This document shows positions 35,295-44,237 of a stretch of DNA of 64,000 bases, piece after piece. The stretch spans positions 1 through 64,000 of the forward strand of contig DASXMR010000033.1 in assembly GCA_036495525.1 (NCBI GenBank). The letters are read 5' to 3'. Both the position numbers and the translations under genes were made by a program. Positions within the stretch are counted from its first letter, which is position 1; every line of letters starts with the position of its first letter. The notes below the pieces were generated by a model. The model was not told the origin of the DNA, ran no database searches, and worked only from the letters and a program-made list of their open reading frames with translations. This DNA is from DASXMR01 sp036495525 (GTDB taxonomy: Bacteria; Actinomycetota; Actinomycetes; Streptosporangiales; Streptosporangiaceae).

Positions 35295-38027
35295 TCAAGG
35301 GCGAAGCTCCCAGCGGACCGAGCCGGGCGGCTCGCGGCCGGCTGTGTAGCCGCCGGCTGGCGGCATCGGCAGGTACCTGCCCGCCCACCACGCGGGAAGC
35401 TGATCTGAGTACCAGGGCGAGGCCGGGTTCTCGCTCTGCCCGCCAGGCAGGATTTGCTCGCCAAAGGGCGCGCCCTTACCTGACCAGCCGGTGATCATCC
35501 GCCAGCTCGGCCCGATGGCCGACACCAGCCCGCCGGCGGCCGCGCTGACCGTCCAGGGGTCCCCGCCAGCTGCGCGCGGCCCGTAGTCGAGCCCGCGCGC
35601 GCCGGTCAGCGACTCCAGCCGGCGGCTGTGCACCTTGCCCCAGGTCCAGCTCGCCGGCCCGCCGTGCAGCCGGGCCGACAAGCCGCTCACCGCCTGCCGG
35701 AAGGCGGCGACCATCACGTCTGCCGCATTGCGCCGCGGCTTGAAGGGCGGGGTGAACGCGGGATTGCTGGGGTCGCTCAGCGTCCAGTGCTCCAGCGACT
35801 CGACGAGGCTTGCCTGGCCGACGTTGACCGACAGCCCGCCGCGGTCGGTGCTCACCGGCACCCGCCTGGCGTCCCACCACGGCTGGAAGACGTCGGCCAG
35901 GTAGCCGGTCCAGAAGTACCACCAGAGGGACGCGGCGGCCGATCCGGTGCTCATGACGTGATTCCACGACTTCAGCAGCTGCTCGGCCTGCTGCTGGAAC
36001 GGGGTGAGCGTGCGCGGGCCGAGCGCGGTGAGCAGGGCGGGCACGATCCGCGCCGCGAGGCTGTCGGACTGGCTCGTCTGCAGCCCGGCCAGCTTCGCCG
36101 GGGTCATCGCGCGGTGCGCGGTCAGGTAGCCGTACTCCTGACTGGCCCGGTAGCCGGGGTCGAAATCGTTGGCCGTGGTGCCGATGTAGTACGGATACGA
36201 CGGCCCGACCGGGCGCTGGTTCGCGGTGGCAACCACGTGCCCTGGCGGGTTGTAGACCTGCGGCACGGCCGGGTAGGGGATCACCCCGGCAACGTCGTCG
36301 GCGCCGGTGCCCGGCATCGGCAGCCACGGCTGACCGTGCCGCACCAGCGGGAAGTAACCGGCCGAGATCGCGCCGATATTGCCGCGGTCGTCGGCGAAGA
36401 CGAAGTTCTGGGTGGGCGCGCGCCAGGTCGCGAGCGCTGCGCGGAAGTGGGCGAAGCTGCTGGCCTTGCTGATCCGCAGCAGCGCTGCCACGTCCGGCGA
36501 CCCCGCGTTGCCCATCCAGTCGACCGACACCGTCTGTCCCGCGCGCGTCAGCACAGGGCCGTGCACGGTCAGGCTGACAGTCAGCTGCCTGGTGGCCCCG
36601 CCGCGGACCGGGATCTGGTAGTGCAGCTGCCGCAGCTGCCGCCACTGCCCGCGCCAAAAGTACTCCCCCGGATGCGAGGGACTTTTCTGCTCGTCGTAGA
36701 AGAGCGTGGACTGGTTCTGCGTGTTCGTCAGTGACCAGGCGATGTGCTGGTTGTGCCCGAGCAGGACGCCAGGCAGGCCAGGCACGCTGACGCCGGAGAC
36801 CGACAGCCCCGGCGCGGACAGCGCGACCTGATACCAGACCGACGGCAGCGTCATCAGCAGGTGCGGGTCCCCGGCCAGCAGTGCGCCGCCGCCGGCCACC
36901 CGCGGTCCGCTGGCCGCCCACGCGTTGCTGTCGGGGTACTGGTGCAGCTGACCCGGCGGCAGGGCGCTGAGCTGCTGCAAGATGGCCTGCGCCGCGGTGG
37001 CGAGCCCGGCCGTGGGTGCCTGCGTGGCGGCCGGACCGTTCGCAGCCGCTACCGCCGGACGGTCAGCTGCTGCGGCCGGCCATCCAGCTGCGAGCAGCGC
37101 GACCCGGTGACCGGCCCGCGCCCGGTGGTTGGCTGGTGCCCGGCGGGCGGTCAGGCGGCCGCCCGCGGCCGGCTTGCTGGCGGCGGTGAGCGTGCCGGTG
37201 CTGACCAGCGGCGCGATGCCGAGCCTGCGGTACGGGCCCGGGTCGTAAGGTACCTGCTGGTTCGGCGGCAGCACCGGGAACCACTGCATGGTGCGCGACG
37301 GGCCGAGCGATCGCTGCAGCAGCTCGTAGTCCAGCGGCGTGCTGGTGAAGTCCAGCTGCTGGGTCAGGACCCCTTGCACCACCAGGCTGTCGACCGGGGT
37401 CCAGTTCGCCGGGTAGACACCGGCCAGGGAGAACTCCGCTGGCCAGCGGTGGCTGGCGCGGGCCTGCGCCAGGTAGTCGTTGACCCCGCGCGCGTAGCTG
37501 GTGAGCGCCTGCGCGGCCGGGCTGGTTCGCGGCATGGCGGCCCACTCTGCCTGTGCGGTGCGCAGCAGGCCGAGCCGCAGCTCGAAGGCGTCAGACTGCA
37601 CCTTCGAGGCACCTGCCAGCTGAGCGAGCCTGCCCTCGCCAAGCCGCCGCGCGACGTCCATCTCGGCCAGCCGGAACCGCGCATGCAGGTACCCAAGGGC
37701 CAGGTAAGCGTCGGCGTCGGTCGCCGCCTGCGCCGAGGCGACACCCTGACTGGTGAACGAGACCGTGACCGGCTTGCCCAGGCCAGGCAAGGCTAGCGTC
37801 TGCGCGGACACTGGCTCGCCGCCTGATGCCGCGGTCCACGCGCCGCGGCCGGGGACGAGCGCCGGGCCGAGGGCGGGCACAGGTCCGTAACCGAAGGCCA
37901 GCAGCGCGAGCACCGCCGCCGACGCGCACAGCGCGATGACGATGTGGACTGCGCGACCGATCTGCCGTGAGCGCCGCCGCTCCGGCAACAACCCGACCAC
38001 CTCCGGATCCCCCTGCCCCTGCTGCAT
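35295..38027 (-). CDS. Penicillin acylase family (Ntn-hydrolase) protein
   Basis: A 910-residue secreted or membrane-anchored Ntn hydrolase. An N-terminal hydrophobic segment (about 27-50) is followed by the alpha region and then the autoprocessing site before S367 (DSNAWAASG, the typical beta-chain start with Ser nucleophile), then GDPHLLMTLPSVWYQVAL and GHNQHIAWSLTNTQNQ, all characteristic. Substrates of the family include beta-lactams, acyl-homoserine lactones and other amides; which applies is unknown. It is co-directional with a small membrane protein. Confidence 0.9.
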   Translation of the reverse strand: MQQGQGDPEVVGLLPERRRSRQIGRAVHIVIALCASAAVLALLAFGYGPVPALGPALVPGRGAWTAASGGEPVSAQTLALPGLGKPVTVSFTSQGVASAQAATDADAYLALGYLHARFRLAEMDVARRLGEGRLAQLAGASKVQSDAFELRLGLLRTAQAEWAAMPRTSPAAQALTSYARGVNDYLAQARASHRWPAEFSLAGVYPANWTPVDSLVVQGVLTQQLDFTSTPLDYELLQRSLGPSRTMQWFPVLPPNQQVPYDPGPYRRLGIAPLVSTGTLTAASKPAAGGRLTARRAPANHRARAGHRVALLAAGWPAAAADRPAVAAANGPAATQAPTAGLATAAQAILQQLSALPPGQLHQYPDSNAWAASGPRVAGGGALLAGDPHLLMTLPSVWYQVALSAPGLSVSGVSVPGLPGVLLGHNQHIAWSLTNTQNQSTLFYDEQKSPSHPGEYFWRGQWRQLRQLHYQIPVRGGATRQLTVSLTVHGPVLTRAGQTVSVDWMGNAGSPDVAALLRISKASSFAHFRAALATWRAPTQNFVFADDRGNIGAISAGYFPLVRHGQPWLPMPGTGADDVAGVIPYPAVPQVYNPPGHVVATANQRPVGPSYPYYIGTTANDFDPGYRASQEYGYLTAHRAMTPAKLAGLQTSQSDSLAARIVPALLTALGPRTLTPFQQQAEQLLKSWNHVMSTGSAAASLWWYFWTGYLADVFQPWWDARRVPVSTDRGGLSVNVGQASLVESLEHWTLSDPSNPAFTPPFKPRRNAADVMVAAFRQAVSGLSARLHGGPASWTWGKVHSRRLESLTGARGLDYGPRAAGGDPWTVSAAAGGLVSAIGPSWRMITGWSGKGAPFGEQILPGGQSENPASPWYSDQLPAWWAGRYLPMPPAGGYTAGREPPGSVRWELRP

Positions 38028-38187
38028 CGTAAGTCCAGCGGGCCGGTCAGGCCGGCAGCGGCATGCTCACGAGCGCCAGGGGATTCGTTCTCTGCGCTGT
38101 GCCACTCGTCGGACGGCTTTGCTTCTCAGGCGGCGGCCGCCCTCAGCCTGCTTCATTTGCTCGGGCGCGTTCGATCCCCGGGCCCGG

Positions 38188-40614
38188 CTAGTCGTCGGAC
38201 GGCTTGGGTACCGCCGGCCGGTCACCGTCGGCGGCCGCACCCGCTTCCTTGCCGGGCCGCGTCGCGGTCTGCGCCCCGCCACCCTGGCCGTCACCTGCCT
38301 CGGTCACCGCGCCCGGTGCGCTCACGCTGCCGCCGAGGCTCGCGTCGGGCCGACCGGCCGGCGCCGCGGCGGGCCCGGCGCCGTCGCTGCCCGCCGGAAC
38401 CTGCTCGCGCTGCTGGCCGGCTGTCGCGGCGGCGCTGCCCTCGAGCTGCAGCCGGGGCACGATCGGCTCGAGCCAGCGCGGCATCCACCAGGCGGCCGGG
38501 CCGAGCAGCGACATCACGGACGGCACCAGGACCATCCGGACGACCGTCGCGTCGATCAGCACGGCGACGGCCATGCCGAGGGCGAGCATCTTCACCGTCG
38601 GATCGGTGTCGAGCAGGAAGCTGCTGAACACCACGACCATGATCGCTGCCGCGGTGGTGATCACCCGCGCGGTGCTGCCGATGCCGATCGCGACGCTGCG
38701 CTGCGCGTCGCCGGTCTCGACCCACGCCTCGTGCACCCGCGACAGCAGGAACACCTCGTAGTCCATGGAAAGCCCGAAGATGATCGCGAACACCAGCATC
38801 GGCACGTAGGCCGGGATCGGCAGCGTGGTGTGCACCCCGATCAGGCTCGCCCCCCAGCCGTACTGGAACACCGCGACGATGACGCCGTAGGCGGCGCCGA
38901 TCGACAGCAGGTTGAGGATGGCGGCCTTGGTCGCGATGACGATCGACCGGAAAGCGGCGGTCAGCAGCACGAACGCGATCGCGATCACGGCCAGGATCAG
39001 GTACACCGTCCGGCCAGAGATGCGATCGGTGAAGTCGACGTTGCCGGCCACCGTGCCGGTGACGTACGTCGTCGCGTGCTGCTTCGGCAGCACGTCATCG
39101 CGCAGCGTCGTGACCAGGCTGCTGGTCGCTGAGCTCTGCGGCCTGGTCGTCGGGATGACATTGAATACCGCCGTGGTGCCGGCCGAGTTCACCGAAGCCG
39201 GGGAGACCGAGGCGACGCCAGCCGTGCTGCTCACGTCCTTCTGCATGGAGCTGAGCAGCGACTGGTTCGCCGAGCTCGACTGCTTCGGCAGGCTGACAAC
39301 CACGGTCAGCGGGCCGTTGATGCCGGAGCCGAACCCGTCGGTCAGCAGGTCGTAGGCACGGCGGCTGCTGTCGGAGGTCGGGTTCGTGCCGTTGTCCGGC
39401 TGCCCGATCCTGATCGAGAACAGCGGTATGGCCAGCACGACCAGCAGTACCACCGCCGCGATGCCGTAGGGCCACGGCTGCCTGCTGACCCGCCGGCCCC
39501 ACTTCGCGAATCCGCTCTGCTCGTGCCGCTCCCTTGTCCGCTGCGCGGTCTCCCGTGCCTGCTCCTGCTGGGAGATGCCCTCCTTGCGCGCCTTCAGCCG
39601 CGCCGACAGCGCCCTGACGTGCTCGCCGAGCGCGCCCATGAAGGCGGGCACCAGGGTCAGCGCGGCCAGCATCGTCACGGCCACGGTGATCGCTGACGCC
39701 AGGCCCAGCGCGCCGACGAACGGCACGTCGGCCAGGTACAGGCCGAGGATCGACACCACGACGGTGCTGCCCGCGACGACGATGGCGGCGCCGGACGTGC
39801 CCTCGGCCAGCGAGGCTGACTGCACTACGCCCATGCCGGAGTCGACCTGCTCACGGTGCCTGGCCACCAGGAACAGGCCGTAGTCGACCGCGACTCCGAG
39901 GCCGAGCAGGGTGGCGACGGTGGGCGCCGTGGTCGGGAACGTGGTGGCCGCGGCGAGCAGCCCGACCAGGGAGAGCCCGGAGCCGACGCTGAAGATCGCC
40001 GAAATCAGCGGGATGGCCGCGGTCGCCACCGCGCCGAACATCATCACCAGCAGGATCAGCGCGAGGCCCAGGCCGATGGCCTCAGATTTCTTGTCGTCGC
40101 TGGTCTGGTCGATCTGGCCGGCCCCGCCGCCGTACTCCACCTGCAGGCCAGCCGACCTGGCGGGCGCGACGGCGCTGTCCAGCTTGTTCAGGTACCCGGA
40201 TTCCAGCGCCGCGGGATTGACGTCCCAGGACACGCTCGCGTACGCGACCGTGCCGTCCTTGGACACCGCGCCTGAGTTGCCCGACGCGAACGGGCTGACC
40301 GCCTTGATCACGTCAGGCAGCTTGCTCACGTTGGACGTCGCCTGGCTGACCGCCGCCTGCTGCTGCGCAACGGTGCCCTTCGGCGCGTGGAAGACGATCT
40401 GCCCGCCGTAGCCGCCCTGCTGCGGATAGGTCTTGTTCAGCACGTTGAGCCCGGTCTGGGACTGGCTGCCGGGCACGTTGTAATTGTTGACGTAGTCGCC
40501 GCCGAAAGCGTTCCGCGCGCCGAGTAGCCCGGCCAGGATGATCACCCAGCCGATGATGACCAGCCAGTGCCGCCGGGCAGCCAGGCTGCCCAGCCGCTCA
40601 AGCAGCCTGTTCAC
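38188..40614 (-). CDS. MMPL-family (RND) lipid/drug transporter
   Basis: An 808-residue membrane protein with two MMPL halves, each with one helix, a large extracytoplasmic domain and five further helices. Landmarks are RRHWLVIIGWVIILAGLLG at the start, LGVAVDYGLFLVARHREQ in the first half and FGLSMDYEVFLLSRVHEAW in the second; the paired DY residues are the proton-relay positions. Family members export lipids or act in multidrug efflux. The Ala/Pro/Gly-rich cytosolic tail is about 100 residues. No lipid synthase is adjacent. Confidence 0.92.
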   Translation of the reverse strand: MNRLLERLGSLAARRHWLVIIGWVIILAGLLGARNAFGGDYVNNYNVPGSQSQTGLNVLNKTYPQQGGYGGQIVFHAPKGTVAQQQAAVSQATSNVSKLPDVIKAVSPFASGNSGAVSKDGTVAYASVSWDVNPAALESGYLNKLDSAVAPARSAGLQVEYGGGAGQIDQTSDDKKSEAIGLGLALILLVMMFGAVATAAIPLISAIFSVGSGLSLVGLLAAATTFPTTAPTVATLLGLGVAVDYGLFLVARHREQVDSGMGVVQSASLAEGTSGAAIVVAGSTVVVSILGLYLADVPFVGALGLASAITVAVTMLAALTLVPAFMGALGEHVRALSARLKARKEGISQQEQARETAQRTRERHEQSGFAKWGRRVSRQPWPYGIAAVVLLVVLAIPLFSIRIGQPDNGTNPTSDSSRRAYDLLTDGFGSGINGPLTVVVSLPKQSSSANQSLLSSMQKDVSSTAGVASVSPASVNSAGTTAVFNVIPTTRPQSSATSSLVTTLRDDVLPKQHATTYVTGTVAGNVDFTDRISGRTVYLILAVIAIAFVLLTAAFRSIVIATKAAILNLLSIGAAYGVIVAVFQYGWGASLIGVHTTLPIPAYVPMLVFAIIFGLSMDYEVFLLSRVHEAWVETGDAQRSVAIGIGSTARVITTAAAIMVVVFSSFLLDTDPTVKMLALGMAVAVLIDATVVRMVLVPSVMSLLGPAAWWMPRWLEPIVPRLQLEGSAAATAGQQREQVPAGSDGAGPAAAPAGRPDASLGGSVSAPGAVTEAGDGQGGGAQTATRPGKEAGAAADGDRPAVPKPSDD

Positions 40615-40791
40615 CGGGCTGCCTGCCGGAGCGAGCGGACCAGTCCGGCCGGCCAGGGGCGTCGCGCCGGGCCGGAGCGACCCGGCCGCCGGGGCGGGCC
40701 AGCCAGGTAGTCAGCGGGCGTCATCGTCGTCACGCTGGCCGGCCCGGCCGGCACCGTCATCACCCAGGACGGGTGATCGCCGGGGGTGAGC

Positions 40792-42228
40792 TCACCAGAT
40801 CGGGGGATGCCTGTCCCGCCACGGGCGGGCGGCTTCCACTTGCGCCGACAGCGAGATCAGCGTGGCCTCGTCCCCCATCCGGCCAGCCAGCATGACGCCG
40901 ATCGGCAGGCCATCGTCGTTCCAGTGCAGCGGCAGGCTGACCGCTGGCTGCCCGGACAGGTTGTACAGGGCGGTGTAGGGCGTGAACAGCTTCTGCCGCT
41001 CGAAGTTCTCGGCAGGCTCCACCTCGTCGAACCAGCCAACCGGCCGCGGCGGCAGCGCCAGGGTGGGGCTCAGCAGCGCGTCGTAGCCGTTCAGCATGCT
41101 CAGCGCCGGCCGCATGATCGCCTGCAGGTAGGCCTGGGCGAACATCAGCTCGCCAGCCTTCATTTCCAGGCCACGGCCGCGCAGGTAGCGGGTGATCGGC
41201 AGCAGCTCGCCTTCCTGGGCCGGGTCGATCGGCGCCAGGGTCGCCATGGCGTACCAGAGGGTCTCGAACATCGGCACGGCGTCGGGGCCGAACGGCAGCT
41301 CGACATCCTCGACCTCGTGGCCCAGGCTGGCCAGCAGTGCGCTGGCATCCTCGTAGGCGGCGACGCAGTCCGGGTGGACCTCGGCGCCGGGCACCGCGTT
41401 CTGCAGCGAGCGGGCGATCCGCAGCCGTCCCGGCTCGCGCCCTGCGTACGCCAGGAAGGTGTCCCCGGCAGGCAGCGACGGCAGCGTGTACATGTCGCCA
41501 GGGTGGTTGCCGGTCATGGCGTCCAGCAGCAGCGCCGCGTCCGCGACGGTCCGGGCCAGCGGCCCGTCGGTCGACAGGCCGGCCAGGTCGGGCATCAGCG
41601 GGCCCTGCGAGATCCGGCCGCGGGTCGGCTTGATCCCGAACAGCCCGCACACGCTGGCCGGGATCCGGATCGACCCGCCGCCGTCGCTGCCCTGCGCGGC
41701 CGGCGCGAGGCCAGCCGCGACGGCGGCGGCCGCGCCGCCGCTTGAGCCTCCGGCCGACCTGGACAGGTCCCACGGGGTCCTGGCCGGCGGCCCGATCCTG
41801 GTCTCGGTGTAGCAGGGCAAGCCGAATTCGGGCGCCGCGGTCTTGCCGGTGATCACGATCCCGGCCGAGCGCAGCGCGCCGACCATGTAGTCGTCCTCGG
41901 TGGCCACGTTGTCCTTCAGCAGCGTGCAGCCGAAGGTCAGCCGCACGCCGGCGACCATGTTGAGGTCCTTGATCGGGATCGGCACACCGGTCAGCGGCGG
42001 CAGCGGCGCTGCGTCCCCGCCCGCCCGGCGGCTCTCAGCCACGGCCTTCTCGGCCTTGGCCGCCTGCTCGCGAGCTAGCTCGTCCGTCACCGTGTAAAAC
42101 GCGCCGACCTGCTCGTTCAGCCGGCCGATGCGGTCCAGGTAGTGGTCAGTCACCGCGACCGGCGACAGCTCGCCTGCCTGGATCGCCGCGGCCATCTCGG
42201 TCACCGTCAGGTCATGAATCTGGGTCAC
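40792..42228 (-). CDS. Amidase signature family hydrolase
   Basis: A 478-residue amidase with the Ser-cisSer-Lys triad K87 (PIKD), S162 (GGSSGG) and S186 (GGGSIRIP). The conserved GIKPTRGRIS follows. It could hydrolyse aliphatic or aryl amides; similarity to GatA is confined to the signature, and no gatB or gatC is adjacent. The GTG start at 42228 yields MTQIHDLTVTEMAAAIQ, the usual N-terminus. Confidence 0.92.
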   Translation of the reverse strand: MTQIHDLTVTEMAAAIQAGELSPVAVTDHYLDRIGRLNEQVGAFYTVTDELAREQAAKAEKAVAESRRAGGDAAPLPPLTGVPIPIKDLNMVAGVRLTFGCTLLKDNVATEDDYMVGALRSAGIVITGKTAAPEFGLPCYTETRIGPPARTPWDLSRSAGGSSGGAAAAVAAGLAPAAQGSDGGGSIRIPASVCGLFGIKPTRGRISQGPLMPDLAGLSTDGPLARTVADAALLLDAMTGNHPGDMYTLPSLPAGDTFLAYAGREPGRLRIARSLQNAVPGAEVHPDCVAAYEDASALLASLGHEVEDVELPFGPDAVPMFETLWYAMATLAPIDPAQEGELLPITRYLRGRGLEMKAGELMFAQAYLQAIMRPALSMLNGYDALLSPTLALPPRPVGWFDEVEPAENFERQKLFTPYTALYNLSGQPAVSLPLHWNDDGLPIGVMLAGRMGDEATLISLSAQVEAARPWRDRHPPIW

Positions 42229-42326
42229 GTTACCGAACAGTAGACGTAGCGGCTCGCAGGGTCCATAGCCGCGTCATGCCAGGCCGATCATCAGCTAGTC
42301 GTAGTTGCTCGGTTACGCTCTGCCAC

Positions 42327-43313
42327 GTGGAGGGGGAGACCGGGCCGGAACGGGACCGGACCACGGCGCAGGCGCCGGACCACCGGAAGGGTGCCCCGGC
42401 CGACGGCGCTGGCGCCGCGCCGCCTGATGCTGCCGCAGCCGCCGCCCCTGCGCCTGACATCGCTACCGCGGCCGCCGGGGCGCCCGACGCCGCCAAAGCC
42501 GGCCGGGCGCGTGCCGCCGCCACACCGGCGGGCCGGGCGCGTGCCGCCGACACCATGGCCGGCCGGGCGCCCGGCGTTGCTTCTACCGCCGACGCAGCGC
42601 CTGACATCGCCGGGCCGACCGTCGATCCCCGGCTGCCGATCTGGGGCATACGGGCGCTGTTCTGCCTCGTCGCCTTCCTGGCGGTCACGATCTGGCATGG
42701 CTGGCGGCTCGGGCTGACCGCCGCGGCAGTGATCGCCATCGCCGACACGATCTACCGCTCCAAGACCATGGCGGTCATCCCGGCGGCCGCGAGAGCGGGC
42801 TCAGCCCAGCGGCGCACCAGGCGGCGGCTGTTCCTGGCCGGCCAGTTCGGTTACCACTCGCTGCACGCCAGGGCCATTCCCGGCACCGGGGAGATGATCG
42901 ACCACCTGGTGATCGGGCCCGGCGGGGTGTTCGCGCTGGACTCGGAGCGCTGGGACCGCAGGCTCCCGGTCCGGACGGTGGGCGGCAAGCTGCTGTACCA
43001 CGGGCCGTTCGATCAGCAGACCCGGCTGGCGCACGCCCGCTGGGAGGCGGCCAGGGCCAGCTCACTGCTCAGCGCAGAGCTGGGCACGAGCCTGCTGGTG
43101 CGCCCCGTCATGACGATCTACGGGCCGACAGTGCCGTGGGTGGTGGCGAGCCTGAACGAGGTGGACGTGTTCGCCGGCCGTCGCCTCGGCAGGTACTTCC
43201 GGCGGCAGAACTGGGCGAGCCGGCGCGGCCGGCAGCCGCGGCTCGACCCGCGCCAGATCGAAGCGGTCTACCAGGCGGCAGCGCAGGTGCTGCCGCCGGC
43301 CAGCAGGCGCTGA
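42327..43313 (+). CDS. NERD-domain membrane protein
   Basis: An Ala/Pro/Asp-rich N-terminus (about 90 residues) precedes two hydrophobic helices (about 105-140), then a nuclease-related (NERD) domain: GTGEMIDHLVIGPGGVFALDSERWDRRLPV and TIYGPTVPWVV. The catalytic-type Asp-x-Glu spacing is altered (IDHLVIG, DSE). I prefer the GTG at 42327 (328 residues): the TACGCT 7 bases upstream fits a leaderless -10 box; an ATG at 42276 adds 17 residues. Function is unknown. Confidence 0.7.
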   Translation: MEGETGPERDRTTAQAPDHRKGAPADGAGAAPPDAAAAAAPAPDIATAAAGAPDAAKAGRARAAATPAGRARAADTMAGRAPGVASTADAAPDIAGPTVDPRLPIWGIRALFCLVAFLAVTIWHGWRLGLTAAAVIAIADTIYRSKTMAVIPAAARAGSAQRRTRRRLFLAGQFGYHSLHARAIPGTGEMIDHLVIGPGGVFALDSERWDRRLPVRTVGGKLLYHGPFDQQTRLAHARWEAARASSLLSAELGTSLLVRPVMTIYGPTVPWVVASLNEVDVFAGRRLGRYFRRQNWASRRGRQPRLDPRQIEAVYQAAAQVLPPASRR

Positions 43314-43446
43314 CCACGCGGCTGCCTCATCAGGCGCGTGCCCGCGATCAGCCAGGCCCGTGCGCGCCGGGAATGGCCAGCGCGAAGGCCGTCGCCGCCT
43401 CCCCGAACCTCGCGCAGCCCAGCTGACGTCATGACGTGTCGGACTT

Positions 43447-43504
43447 ACCCATCCCAATCATGCGTAGCCGCCAGGAAGTGCGCAGAGAGGATTGGGTTAT
43501 ACCC
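43447..43504. promoter_or_regulatory. Inverted repeats upstream of the HTH gene
   Basis: CCCAATC near 43453 pairs with GATTGGG near 43490, and the latter runs into the small palindrome GGGTTATACCC (43494-43504), about 50 bp upstream of the HTH gene start. Either may be an operator or, for the first, a terminator of the NERD gene. Confidence 0.35.
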
Positions 43505-43553
43505 TTGAGCTCTAACAGGTTGATCCGCGAGTCAGCGCAGACTGGGGGGCCAG

Positions 43554-44237
43554 GTGGACGCTGCTGATGAGGTGATGGCTGTCGCGTTGCTAGCCGAGCC
43601 AGTCCGGCAGCGGCTGTACCAGTACCTGCGCGAGCGGGGCGAGCCGGTGGGCCGCGAGGAGGCTGCCCGCCACGCGGAGATCACCGCCCGGCTCGCGGCC
43701 TTCCACCTGGACCGGATGGCCGACGCTGGGCTGCTCGAGGTGCAGTACCGGCGGCTGTCCGGCCGCGTCGGGCCGGGCGCCGGCCGCCCGGCGAAGCTCT
43801 ACTCGGTCTCCTCCCGCGCCTTTTCCGTGGTGATCCCCCAGACCCGCTATGCGCTCGCCGCCTCGATGATGGCCACCGCGCTGTCGGGCGGGCACTCAGG
43901 CACCGACGGGGCTGACTCGCTAAAGGACGTCGCCACGACCGTCGGGGAGCGGCTCGGCTCGGAGATACGGCAGCAGGCACGTACCAGCCGAGCGCGGCAG
44001 GAAGCGCTCCAGCGCAAGCTCAGGCAGCTCGGCTACGAGCCGCTTGTGCAGGAGTCGGGTGAGCTGACGTTGCGCAACTGCATCTTCTCCCAGCTGTCAG
44101 CCTCACACCGTGAGCTGGTATGCGGGATGAACGCAGCCTTCGTGGCCGGCCTGGTCAGCGGCGCCAAGCTGCGCTCGCTGCGGGTCGAGCGGCGGATGAC
44201 GCTGCCGGCCTGCTGCGTCCGGCTCACCGGCGCCTGA
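43554..44237 (+). CDS. Helix-turn-helix (ArsR-like) transcriptional regulator
   Basis: A 227-residue protein with an N-terminal winged helix (about 5-75: LAEPVRQRLYQYLRERGEPVGREEAARHAEITARLAAFHLDRMADAGLLEVQYRR, then GAGRPAKLYSVS). The C-terminal half resembles regulators of the DeoR/ArsR-like group with an H-x-x-C pattern (SHRELVCGMNAAFVAGLV; late PACCVRLTG), which could bind an Fe-S cluster or metal. The GTG at 43554 is the chosen start. It converges on hemA with a 135-base overlap and is a candidate regulator of the Ccm block. Confidence 0.8.
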   Translation: MDAADEVMAVALLAEPVRQRLYQYLRERGEPVGREEAARHAEITARLAAFHLDRMADAGLLEVQYRRLSGRVGPGAGRPAKLYSVSSRAFSVVIPQTRYALAASMMATALSGGHSGTDGADSLKDVATTVGERLGSEIRQQARTSRARQEALQRKLRQLGYEPLVQESGELTLRNCIFSQLSASHRELVCGMNAAFVAGLVSGAKLRSLRVERRMTLPACCVRLTGA

